The translations under genes and the position numbers were made by a program. Under the pieces are notes generated by a model, which was given only the letters and a program-made list of their open reading frames with translations, was not told the DNA's origin and searched no databases. DNA of 64,000 nucleotides from Clytia hemisphaerica (Eukaryota > Cnidaria > Hydrozoa > Leptothecata > Clytiidae): contig CACVBU010001197.1 in NCBI GenBank assembly GCA_902728285.1, positions 1,419,870 through 1,483,869 on the forward strand. Direction: 5' to 3'. How positions within the stretch are numbered: position 1 is the first letter of the stretch; every line of letters begins with the position of its first letter. Shown one piece after another: positions 20,801-25,968 of the stretch.

Positions 20801-21538
20801 CGTTATGTTTATAAATAAAAGAACATTATCATTTACGATACGAGCTAGAGTATGCAATGAGGCTCCTAATGCTCATCGTTCTTCAACTAAAGAAACTTTT
20901 GGTATAGTTGGTATATAAGTGCTAAAAAAACAAAAGGTAGAACAAAAAGCAGTTTCCTTCCCACATGATGACGCCTTTGCGTGACCCTGAAATGGTCAAA
21001 ATTTATCCTCGCTACCCACATTGTTGCTACATATAAACAAATAACTTACAGTCAGTAGCTTTTTTTGGAGGTGCAAAATTACAAAGGGCACAAAAAGACC
21101 ATTCTGACTACTAATTACGGCACCCCTTTGTTCTTTTACACCTTAGATATGGCAGTTTTCGGCCAAAAAGAGAGAAAATACCAGGGGCGCCAAAATCATA
21201 ATGTTCGAAATTTGCCTCCCCATTTTGCCCGAATTTTTATCGACCCACCACGCTACTGCTTACAGTCACTCATTTCATCGCCTTCAACCCAAAAATCGAT
21301 AACGATCGCGAATTTCCCGAAATATCACACCATTCTCTATCCCTTTGGGAGCAATCCTGAAGTGATGGTCCATGATGGGATATTTTATAAAACAAATCGT
21401 ACGCAAATTTTTTTGTTCAGAAAAACCATCGATTCTTACGCGGCAAAAATGGAAGCGGACGGGCAAACGGATTTGTCACCGGTTTATACAATCATGAAGA
21501 AACTTCTTCAACAATACGATCAAAAGAATATCTCATAG
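5737..21538 (+). CDS. COG5: Conserved oligomeric Golgi complex subunit 5, C-terminal half (11 exons)
   Basis: COG5 is a lobe-B subunit of the COG vesicle-tethering complex at the Golgi, which recycles glycosylation enzymes. Joined exons: 5737-5898, 7335-7434, 8086-8196, 9291-9353, 10196-10299, 11831-11897, 17617-17684, 18798-18983, 19818-19944, 20453-20532, 21421-21538. All junctions are GT/AG and the reading phases agree at every junction, giving about 394 residues and a TAG stop. Recognisable family segments in order: [94 protein letters not shown]. These match my memory of animal COG5 C-termini. The protein is usually about 800 residues, so the N-terminal half is missing and probably lies upstream of base 1. 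Introns are full of fold-back elements, and one holds a GPCR gene. Confidence 0.92.
6176..6222. repeat. Paired C11 and G10 homopolymer runs
   Basis: A run of 11 C (6176-6186) is followed 27 bp later by a run of 10 G (6213-6222), so the two could pair as a hairpin. It lies in COG5 intron a-b. Confidence 0.7.
6295..6485. repeat. Degenerate pogo/Tigger-like fragment
   Basis: Repeated AACTCGAA words (AGAACTCGAACCTC, ATAACTCGAAATTTCC, TTAACTCGAAC) resemble pogo/Tigger-type termini seen more intact at 8998-9166 and 59331-59501. No intact terminal pair was found, so the assignment is tentative. Confidence 0.35.
6515..6725. repeat. CACGCGCC-rich inverted repeat
   Basis: GTCTGCTAAATCACGCGCC near 6512 pairs with GGCGTGTAATTTAGTAGAC near 6709. 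The interior is a string of CACGCGCCC / GGGCGCGTG words, including CCCATAGTTTTCACG and its complement. An 82-codon open frame at 6653-6901 starts inside it and is not believed. Confidence 0.65.
6969..7232. repeat. GCGTGAA-word repeat cluster
   Basis: The word GCGTGAA or GTGTGAA recurs at irregular spacing (TGCGTGAATGTGTGAATTGG, AATTGCGTGAATTGC, TTGCGTGATGATTGCGTG). A closely related cluster is at 31549-31890. The 87-codon minus-strand frame here is a product of the repeat. Confidence 0.6.
7335..7434 (+). CDS. COG5: COG5 exon b
   Basis: Acceptor TTGCAG ends at 7334 and the donor GTTAGA starts at 7435. It encodes [20 protein letters not shown] and [13 protein letters not shown]. It completes the Ser codon from exon a and ends in phase 0. 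Confidence 0.9.
7588..7744. mobile_element. Fold-back element family F, copy 1
   Basis: TATTCATGATATGCACCA at the left pairs with TGGTGCATATCATGAATA at the right. The inner parts CTGATTGGTTGTAAGTAACG and AACCAATCAGCT also pair. A second copy is at 22169-22324. It lies in COG5 intron b-c. Confidence 0.8.
7833..8047. mobile_element. MITE family B, copy in COG5 intron
   Basis: It has family B interior phrases in reverse order (AACAAACCATATAAAAAATA, AGGCTTCAATGACG, ACATTTTAAGGCTTTG, CATCCGAAGGCTTC) and T-rich ATAAGAAC termini. It ends 38 bp before COG5 exon c. Confidence 0.7.
8086..8196 (+). CDS. COG5: COG5 exon c
   Basis: Acceptor TTTTAG ends at 8085 and donor GTGACT starts at 8197. It encodes 37 residues, [20 protein letters not shown] then [17 protein letters not shown], matching the conserved G-P-L-T-E-G-Q-R-R-N-V region of COG5. 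Phase 0 on both sides. Confidence 0.9.
8225..8422 (-). mobile_element. tRNA-derived SINE, family 2, copy 1
   Basis: On the minus strand the head starts AAGGAGCATGGTC, has a perfect B box GGTTCGAATCC and closes with GCTCCTT, so a 7-bp acceptor stem is still possible, followed by CCA. A non-tRNA body (CAGTTCATAGATAGCCGAGC, then GTGGACCCCGTGAAAAC) follows. The second copy at 15841-16013 shares the body, so this is a SINE rather than a tRNA gene. Confidence 0.85.
8501..8598. mobile_element. AACGTTG palindromic element, copy 1
   Basis: Short palindromic repeat built from AACGTT words: left end CTTGCACACAACTTTGTTTC, right end GAAACAACGTTGTGTGCCAG. Related copies are at 31478-31534 and 45757-45842. 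Similar CAACGTTG repeats are widespread in animal genomes. Confidence 0.75.
8998..9166. mobile_element. pogo/Tigger-like MITE, copy 1
   Basis: Termini TACAGTTGACGCTCTCTAAT and TCGAATTAGAGAGCG...ACTGTA are complementary with TA at both edges, as in pogo/Tigger elements. The interior repeats GAATTAGGGAGCGTC. Two overlapping short open frames here are shadows of the repeat. Confidence 0.8.
9196..9250 (-). repeat. Shared dispersed segment (Penelope-like edge)
   Basis: TTTCTAGCATCTAATGGTAT and the following TTTTGTCTCGATCCTCCG occur inverted at 49043-49098, where they are joined to an ACATGTTTCGGTC motif typical of Penelope-like element ends. It stops 40 bp before COG5 exon d. Confidence 0.6.
9291..9353 (+). 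CDS. COG5: COG5 exon d
   Basis: Acceptor TTTCAG ends at 9290 and donor GTAAGT starts at 9354. It encodes [20 protein letters not shown] plus I, which aligns loosely with the proline-containing helix region after exon c in animal COG5. Phase 0 on both sides. Confidence 0.8.
9438..9610. mobile_element. Inverted-repeat element with C14 run
   Basis: GTGACTAAATATTGTGGCAA near 9440 is the near-complement of TTGCCATATATTGTGTCAC near 9575. The same terminal phrase occurs at 13300 and 13600. A run of 14 C sits just inside the left end (9468-9481). Confidence 0.6.
10141..10204 (+). repeat. 32-bp tandem duplication of a 3' splice site
   Basis: GATTTACATTTCTCTTTTTA-TAGAGCATCAAT (10141-10172) is repeated with one mismatch at 10173-10204. 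Each copy has a pyrimidine tract and an AG acceptor. Using the second AG (exon start 10196) keeps COG5 in frame. Using the first AG (start 10164) adds 32 bases and shifts the frame to a stop. Confidence 0.85.
10196..10299 (+). CDS. COG5: COG5 exon e
   Basis: It encodes [20 protein letters not shown] then [14 protein letters not shown], aligning with the region of animal COG5 that ends in an acidic H-Q-E-D-F motif (here SNENF). The donor GTAAGT starts at 10300, in phase 2. The acceptor is the second of a duplicated pair. Confidence 0.8.
10740..11130. repeat. CCTTGAAAA-word repeat
   Basis: The words AACCTTGAAAA, AACCTTAAAA and ACCTTGAAAG recur irregularly, densely at 10745-10815 and again at 11040-11120. 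Open frames at 10356-10789 and the minus frame at 10766-10960 run into this repeat. Confidence 0.75.
11831..11897 (+). CDS. COG5: COG5 exon f
   Basis: Acceptor CTTTAG ends at 11830 and donor GTACAG starts at 11898. It encodes [22 protein letters not shown], aligning with the short linker and C-S-L-Y-M-K-E-L-Q segment of animal COG5. It completes the exon e codon and ends in phase 0, just before the 5.7-kb intron that holds the GPCR gene. Confidence 0.85.
11936..12301. mobile_element. MITE family K, copy 1
   Basis: About 366 bp with complementary ends: GGCAAGACCAATTTAATTTG at the left and CAAATTAAATTGGTCTCGCC at the right, each followed inward by a GGGC/GCCC and GGTCGG word. Other copies are at 33204-33585 and 34732-35126. 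Confidence 0.85.
12701..12962. mobile_element. MITE family A, copy 1
   Basis: 262-bp element from TACACGCTTC-T(n)-ATAAGAATG to CATTCTTATAAAGTG...AAAGCGTGTA. Family A interior: TTTCATCATGGATATTC, ATCATCCTAAAATATTCTTAC, GGTTAGGATCCTA and CATGATGGTGATATTC. TA at both edges suggests a TA target site. Confidence 0.85.
13260..13805 (-). mobile_element. Repeat family J, copy 1
   Basis: Ends pair: CTTGAAAAAAGTTCCGCACA near 13271 with GCGCGAAATTTTTTTCAAGG near 13778. The interior, read on the minus strand, carries GTTAAAACTCTACCCTTCGA and AAATCGATTGTGGTTTC, also found at 24480-24720 and 34000-34250 on the plus strand. No credible coding frame. Confidence 0.65.
14278..14284 (+). promoter_or_regulatory. 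Possible TATA box of the nested GPCR gene
   Basis: TATAAAG lies 58 bp upstream of the GPCR start codon, a plausible spacing for a short 5' leader. In AT-rich DNA such a match can arise by chance. Confidence 0.25.
14336..15286 (+). CDS. Rhodopsin-like (class A) GPCR, single exon, nested in COG5 intron
   Basis: Intact 316-residue seven-helix receptor. Hydrophobic helices are at about 32-55, 66-91, 98-126, 143-164, 175-200, 227-252 and 265-289. Class A marks: LSATDL in TM2 (Asp 2.50 present, residue 77), a Cys at the start of TM3 (98), LRYRAIQRP at the TM3/loop 2 border where DRY is usual, and [10 protein letters not shown] in TM7 where NPxxY is usual. The TM1 Asn is present (SN rather than GN). 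TM6 lacks CWxP, and the second extracellular loop has no Cys to pair with Cys98. The tail is short and basic (KPKRRRR). The ligand cannot be inferred. It stays open without introns in a 5.7-kb COG5 intron on the same strand, so it is probably a retrocopy-derived or lineage-expanded receptor. An upstream in-frame Met was not needed. Confidence 0.87.
   Translation: MQFRCLSKMFRLNSPEEIKFISEERSTSRFKLYYVISCVVLAVFNIISNTCFIHGLRRTNRKLSYIQKLLIYLSATDLFGGCCVLPFVAINRMYEWGCVYNAIIISLQSSVAFHNSSITLIVSVLRYRAIQRPMNKSRGENIFKIVATQFVLSCILLCSVTYLHAHGLDKGKATNLVFASFFIFSSLNCAILVFLLLSLNTIRQKSKDSELSANVKRRLEIQKKSANTMLMIIAFSFVCMFAQGGSFAYLYMQAKDVARLTLLKLRTSDVASLSTLLNTIFNSIIFILRSKEIRTFYSIKIKPKRRRRTSAKHQPR
15307..15463. mobile_element. 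Hairpin MITE with TACCTTATCGG termini
   Basis: 157 bp, starting 20 bp after the GPCR stop codon. TACCTTATCGGAGAAAACTT at the left is the perfect complement of AAGTTTTCTCCGATAAGGTA at the right. It could supply part of the GPCR 3' UTR. Confidence 0.9.
15480..15660. repeat. Diverged family E fragment
   Basis: CTCCGAAGGGGTTAAAG, CTTTCTCAATCAAAAAAAAG and TGGATGGGAAATAAATAA resemble the block at 27765-28030. The ends are diverged. A 76-codon frame over it is not believed. Confidence 0.4.
15841..16013 (-). mobile_element. tRNA-derived SINE, family 2, copy 2
   Basis: Minus strand: GACCAAGTGGTCTAGGG (A-box-like), then GGTTCGAATCCCTACTCC (B box), CCA, and the same body as the copy at 8225-8422. Confidence 0.85.
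16451..17000. repeat. Compound tandem repeat (135-bp and ~146-bp units)
   Basis: A 135-bp unit starting TTTAAATTGCTTTAAACAAA at 16451 repeats almost perfectly at 16586. It overlaps a second ~146-bp unit containing TCGCGGAAATAACTTTTTGC, a C run and GAGAATCTCTGACAGAATCG, present at about 16688 and 16834. The C run grew from 10 to 15 between copies. The 71-codon frame here comes from the repeat. Confidence 0.85.
17617..17684 (+). CDS. COG5: COG5 exon g
   Basis: Acceptor CTCCAG ends at 17616 after a long T tract, and donor GTAATA starts at 17685. It encodes [22 protein letters not shown], matching the G-F-I-x-R-x-x-x-D-Y helix of animal COG5. Phase 0 in, phase 2 out. Confidence 0.87.
17809..18103. 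mobile_element. TACCTTATC-terminus element, 295 bp
   Basis: Ends TACCTTATCTGCC and GGCCGATAAGGTA pair. The interior repeats GACTAAAATTAGGGCCGAC words in both orientations. Its termini match those of the element at 15307-15463. Confidence 0.75.
18580..18771. mobile_element. MITE family C, copy 1
   Basis: ATACACCTTTTCGACCGTAG at the left pairs with CTACGATCGAAAAGGTGTAT at the right, and the inner arms ATTACCGCGCGG and CCGCGCGGCAATT also pair. It ends 26 bp before COG5 exon h. The second copy is at 24774-24963. Confidence 0.88.
18798..18983 (+). CDS. COG5: COG5 exon h
   Basis: Acceptor TTCCAG ends at 18797 and donor GTTTGA starts at 18984 (a weak donor). It encodes [61 protein letters not shown], a clear match to the conserved G-E-G-G-K and A-A-D region of COG5. 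Confidence 0.92.
19093..19152 (+). pseudogene. Duplicated tail of COG5 exon h inside the next intron
   Basis: CTCGGACATGAGTACAAGCA onward repeats 18949-19006 (exon end, donor and first intron bases, through TTTTCAGGGAGAG) 144 bp downstream. The copy has CAATAGAGAG where the exon has CAATACAGAG, which creates an in-frame TAG. It still has a GTATAA donor-like site. Confidence 0.85.
19574..19752. mobile_element. MITE family E
   Basis: CATAGATTTATAAAGCCCGA at the left pairs with CGGGCTTTATAAATCTATG at the right. The inner ends GGGCTAGATG and CATCTAGCC also pair. Fragments are at 27773-27850 and 36215-36253. Confidence 0.85.
19818..19944 (+). CDS. COG5: COG5 exon i
   Basis: Acceptor CCACAG ends at 19817 and donor GTAAGT starts at 19945. 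It encodes [20 protein letters not shown] then [22 protein letters not shown], matching the R-P-L-L-F-Q and I-x-F-L-F-x-x-A-P segments of COG5. Confidence 0.92.
20168..20393. mobile_element. Fold-back element family D
   Basis: AGTTTATGTATCGGAGGATA and TATCTCGAATACATAAACT pair at the two ends. An inner pair GACGACGGTATT / TACCGTCGTC forms a second hairpin. It ends about 60 bp before COG5 exon j. Confidence 0.75.
20453..20532 (+). CDS. COG5: COG5 exon j
   Basis: Acceptor TTTTAG ends at 20452 and donor GTTTGT starts at 20533. It encodes [26 protein letters not shown], matching W-S-x-x-x-x-S-x-W-L-D-x-H of COG5. Confidence 0.9.
21421..21538 (+). CDS. COG5: COG5 terminal exon k
   Basis: Acceptor TGTTCAG ends at 21420. 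It encodes [20 protein letters not shown] then [18 protein letters not shown] and TAG. It matches the F-x-P-V-Y-P-I-M-x-x-L-L-Q C-terminus of COG5. A possible polyadenylation hexamer AATAAA lies near 21905. Confidence 0.92.
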
Positions 21539-21724
21539 ATGATTTTTGTATCTGCATTTTGAAAATGATAGTGTACCCTGGGGTTTACTGAGATGGATAC
21601 CCATGGTGTTGGTGATGGTGGTGAGATCAAGGAATCATTATCTTGATCACAAAAGTAAATGTGTCTCGATGAAGCGCAATTCGTGATATTCATGACGTAA
21701 TGTTCCAAGAAAGATTGGGTGTTT

Positions 21725-21878
21725 CAGTAGCGTAGACAGTAGGGGCGCTAAATTTGTGTAGGAGAGCAGATTTTTATGACACTCTTATTATCATTTTATA
21801 TTATGAATAGATAATTACATTGTCATAAAAATCTGCTCTCCTACACAAATTTTGCGCCCCTCCTGTTTACGCTACTGT
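21725..21878. mobile_element. Fold-back element family G, copy 1
   Basis: CAGTAGCGTAGACAGTAGGG at the left pairs with the right end CTGTTTACGCTACTG. The arms GTGTAGGAGAGCAGATTTTT and AAAAATCTGCTCTCCTACAC are perfect complements. Copy 2 is at 46993-47145. Confidence 0.9.
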
Positions 21879-22168
21879 GTTTGCAACTAGTTTTGAATTG
21901 AAACAATAAACTGGTGGCAAAATGCCGGGCCTTTTTTGGGGTGATTATGTATAAAACATGTCGTGAATGTCTTTACATGAATGATTACATATAAGACGAA
22001 CAATGGTATTAACATGGACAATGCTGTGAAGAAATTATAGAGCTATTTGCTCATAGAAAGTTGATCTTACAAATGCTTTCAACCAAGACGATCGAGAAAG
22101 TGTATTTACATCGCTGGATATGCTTTTACACTTTCACGTTCGAATAATGCACGTTTTGGAGTTAGAAT

Positions 22169-22324
22169 ATACATGGTATGCACCATTGCAATATTTTCTG
22201 GCATTACATCACGGATCGAACAGTTGATTTGTTGCATGTGACGTAAAAACAATCAATACATCACTTTCAACCAATCAGCTGTTGGGTCCGTGGAAGACAT
22301 TGCAATGGTTCATATTATGAATAC
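22169..22324. mobile_element. Fold-back element family F, copy 2
   Basis: GGTATGCACCATTGCAATAT pairs with CATTGCAATGGTTCATATT. The interior shares ACATCACGGATCGAACAG and CAACCAATCAGCTGTTGG with 7588-7744. Confidence 0.8.
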
Positions 22325-22475
22325 GTGGGATAATATGTAATTCTTTTTTCCTCTCATTCAGTTATACGAACACTTCAAAATTCAGGGTTTGTCATGTATG
22401 ACTTTGTCCAGTAGTGTAACCTGATAGTGACGGACAGTCAGTGAAACTTTGATATTGAGCACCTTACAATGAACT

Positions 22476-22721
22476 TACACGCTTTTTTTATAAGAATACA
22501 CTTCATCATAAAAATGACTAAAAAATTGAGAATATGGTAAGAATACCAATGATACCCAGTACCGCTCAATATTCTCTAGGCGTGTATTGCATGTTGAATT
22601 TAGGTTAAATTTCGATCTTAACCTAAGAATAACGTAAGAATATTTTAGGATGATTTTCCTAAAAAAGTTAAGAATATCTATGATGAAATGAAAAAACACC
22701 AGTCTTATAAAAAAGCGTGTA
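22476..22721. mobile_element. MITE family A, copy 2
   Basis: From TACACGCTTTTTTTATAAG to CTTATAAAAAAGCGTGTA. The interior has TTTAGGTTAAATTTC, CTTAACCTAAGAATA and AGGATGATTTTCCTAAAAAA. Minus-strand frame 22475-22753 is a shadow. Confidence 0.85.
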
Positions 22722-22842
22722 TTGGTATTTTTAGTCTGTTTAGATCTGAGCAAGGATGAAAAAGTGGAGTTTTGTTAAATTTAAATTTTTATTGTCCCTG
22801 TTATAATAGTTAAATTTTCTTCTATTTTTCCTGTTTTTTACT

Positions 22843-23327
22843 AAAGTCTGTCCAGATATAATTGGCAGTGGAAACAAGAATGCCTGTAACTTTTGATAGT
22901 CAAATATAATTATGGAATTTTTTTTTGCTTGTTTTAGAGAATCAAAAGTGCTATATTTGAATGTATTTTTTTAGTAATAAGTTGGAGATTTGATATTTCA
23001 CAGAAAAGTGCTACCAAGGGGTATTTCGGGTCCCATATCTTCCGAAGGACTTTCCTGTTTGCCTTGAAATTTAACAAACTTCTTAACCTAAGGTTGAACT
23101 ACCACTGGTGTAAAAATGAACGTTATAGCATAAGTAGAAAAAAAGCTCAATTTTTCCAATCGCAAATTTAACCACTAAAAATCGCGAATTTTTCAACCAA
23201 AAATACATTCAAATATAGCGCTTTTGATTCTCTAAAACAAGCAAAAAAAATTTCCATAATTATATTTGACTATCAAAAGTTACAGGCATTCTTGTTTCCA
23301 CTGCCAATTATATCTGGACAGACTTTG
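22843..23327. mobile_element. 485-bp fold-back element with ~125-bp near-perfect arms
   Basis: AAAGTCTGTCCAGATATAAT (22843) and ATTATATCTGGACAGACTTT (ends ~23326) are perfect complements. Pairing continues inward for about 125 bp on each side, including TGGAAACAAGAATGCCTGTA. A ~235-bp loop has no open frame. High arm identity suggests recent insertion or conversion. Confidence 0.9.
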
Positions 23328-24369
23328 ATTTTTTTTCTCAATAATTTAGAATGAGCTAAAGTTTTCTTGTTTCACATCCTTACCTTGTGTATATTTATTC
23401 AATGAATACTTCTTTTAGTTGTTTATGAGATGATATCACAGCGATGAGTAAAGTTTTAACAAATATCTTTTTTTTCGGATTTTCGTAAATTTGACTGAAA
23501 TTTCCGCGAAAGTTTCTTGTTCAAAGTATATCAATCTGTTTTGAGTTGGGTCTTTCGGTTAACTCTACCTGCTTAGTGACGCAATGTGCGTTTTAAAGAA
23601 TTTGTAGGAATTTTATCGGAATTTTTTCATGTATATTTATAGAATTTTATTAGTCATAATTTATTATTTGAAAAAAAAAATTATAATTTGGAAGAATCGT
23701 TACCAAAACTTTGCCAAAAAAGGTCGTCTCAGAAATTGAAATTTACAAATTCTTACAAATCCTTTTTTTCTGAAAGTTTTAATCCCGCTATAGAATGATT
23801 TTTGACATCATCAAATTTTGAATAAAAACATTTGTTCCTTAACTGAGGGAATAATCTTGGGTCAAAATTTGTAGAAAATAGGGTAAGAAAGTCTCGAGGA
23901 ATTCAATGTTATGATGTCGTCAATTATAAAAGTGGTAAAAATTAAGTAACACACCCTCGAAGATGCATCTTCATTTCTCTAATTTAGCCAATTGTTAATC
24001 TTTCCAAATAATTTTTCACAACTCCCAGTCTAAAAGTCTAAAAAGACACCAATAAACAGATATCTAGTTAATTTTCACGAAATCACAGCTTTCATATTCG
24101 CAATTTAACAGTTTTACTTTGTTTACAAAATTTTCGGAAGATGTCACATCTTTGCTCGAAAAATAAGTTTGCTTTAAAAGTGAGTCGTTCCCTGGAAACG
24201 ACAGAGATCTTCTCTTTTTTTTCGTTGTTTCTTTTAGTGTCTCAGGATTGATTCAAAATAAATGAAAACTGTTATAAATCGAGAATATCGGGTAAGCTTT
24301 AAATGTTTTAAAATTTCATCGCAGTGAGAAAATTTCAAAGACATTTGAAGAAACGACTTACAATCATCG
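23328..24369. other. No feature recognised
   Basis: AT-rich non-coding sequence. No exon or repeat supported. Confidence 0.4.
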
Positions 24370-24479
24370 TTGAAATATATTGAGAATTCTGGTTATTTTG
24401 ACGTTTTTCAAGATTTAAAGTTCCAGCGAGAAAGTCGATTTTGGGCTATCTCTTTAATTTTATCGAATATTTCAATTTG

Positions 24480-24720
24480 GGTGGGGTTGACACACTTCCA
24501 TATATTCTGCTATATGCTGAGCCTTATTGGACTATTTTTGAACTTTTGGATCTTAAGTCTTAAGTCTACCGTTAAAACTCTACCCTTCGAATATACTTTA
24601 GAGCACTTACAAATCGATTGTGGTTTCTTCCCGGTGAACTTCCCTTTTTTCTCAAATATTATGACCTTGATTGTAGTGGAAATTACAAGGTTTAACACGT
24701 TTTGCAGTTTATTTAAACCT
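24480..24720 (+). repeat. Repeat family J, copy 2
   Basis: CTGAGCCTTATTGGACTATT, CGTTAAAACTCTACCCTTCG and ACAAATCGATTGTGGTTTC are shared with 34000-34250 (same strand) and 13370-13480 (opposite strand). The 156-codon frame at 24370-24840 runs through this repeat and family C, so it is not a gene. Confidence 0.7.
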
Positions 24721-24773
24721 GCAGTGGTGTCCTTGAAAAACAAAATTCGTGATAATTTCTGTGCTGTGATGGT

Positions 24774-24963
24774 AATACACCTTTTTGACAGTAGTCATCA
24801 ATTGCCGCGCGAGTATTTTTTGTCCGTTTTACCACGCTAAAACCGTCCCAGTATTTTTTTCGCACCTATAGACTAAAGAAAAAGGTGTAAAAAAGACTGG
24901 ATCGAGTTAAGTAGGGGTTATTAAATAATGAAGTGGCGTGCGACTACGGTCAAAAGGGTGTAT
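24774..24963. mobile_element. MITE family C, copy 2
   Basis: ATACACCTTTTTGACAGTAG and CTACGGTCAAAAGGGTGTAT pair. The inner segment ATTGCCGCGCGAGTATTTTT matches 18580-18771. Confidence 0.85.
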
Positions 24964-25019
24964 TTGAAAATTGTTTTGATTACTCCACTATGTAGTTGTT
25001 TCCGTGTAACACGGTACTA

Positions 25020-25265
25020 GTAAGTAAGTAAGTAAGTTTGCGACCGCAGTCGAGGCCGACCCAAAGGCTCCCTTTTCGTATAGCTGTCTACCCGAAGGTA
25101 GGGGAGGGTGCCACTCCTTTCCCTGGATTTCTCCACTTACCCTTGATCCGTCTCTTTAATTGCTGAGAGCAGAGAGGCATCAAGTACCATTTTGGGAATC
25201 TTTGGTATGACCCGGCTGGGGATCGAACCCACAACCTTGCGCACCGTAGCTGGATGCTCGCTACC
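25020..25265 (-). mobile_element. tRNA-derived SINE, family 1, copy 2
   Basis: Minus-strand copy of the 1184-1440 SINE: head GGTAGCGAGCATCCAGCTAC, B box GGGTTCGATCCCC, GCCGGGTCATACC, and body up to a (CTTA)n tail that reads TAAG repeats at 25018-25035 on the plus strand. Its head ends 94 bp before the galactosyltransferase start codon. Confidence 0.9.
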
Positions 25266-25358
25266 TTCATGCTGCGGTTGGTACTACTAATACGTTTAAT
25301 TACATTGATTTTCAAAGAGTTCTTGAAGATAAAGTTGAAACATAGAACAGGAAACATC

Positions 25359-25968
25359 ATGTATACTTCGATCAAGATCTTCTACGTTTTCTTTTCCATC
25401 TCACTGGTGACTTTGAATATGTATTACTACCAGCATTTACTTTGTACCATGATGAAGGATTTTGCTCGTTTTGAACGAACCAAAAGCGTTGTCGAAATCA
25501 GTCATCTTCGAAAGAGTTATGACATATCCGACCAGCGAACAGAGCAGCAACATCAAGATTCCAACACACAAAATCATGGACAACTTAGAAACATGAATCA
25601 ACCGAAACATCTTCAACAAAATGAAATAAATCGAATATTAAACGACCCTCCACGAAAACAACACATTAAACAAACCAGTACAACTTTGAATAGCTTAGGA
25701 TTAGCATCAGATGGTTTGAAACCAACAACAACTCTTCGATATTCAACCACCATAAGCCAAACAACCAAGTCACTAGAACAATCAGAGCAAAAGATTACTT
25801 TCAAAAGCTCTCAGAAAGAAACACAACGTCTATCGACAACGAAAAAAACATCTGGACCTCCAGACATGACCACCTTGAGAAAAGAACAAAAAGCAACAAA
25901 CCATCAACAACAACAACCTGAAAACAAAGCACTTCCATCGTGTCAAAGAAAAGAATCAATTCTAAAAG
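25359..25968 (+). CDS. Galactosyltransferase exon 1 (anchor and stem)
   Basis: It encodes the anchor MYTSIKIFYVFFSISLVTLN and the whole low-complexity stem, to residue 203 plus one base. Donor GTAAGT starts at 25969. Confidence 0.92.

Noticed and set aside
24370-24840. 156-codon open frame, one of the longest in the window
   Set aside because: It runs through repeat family J and into MITE family C; the same DNA recurs at 34000 and 13370 with stops.
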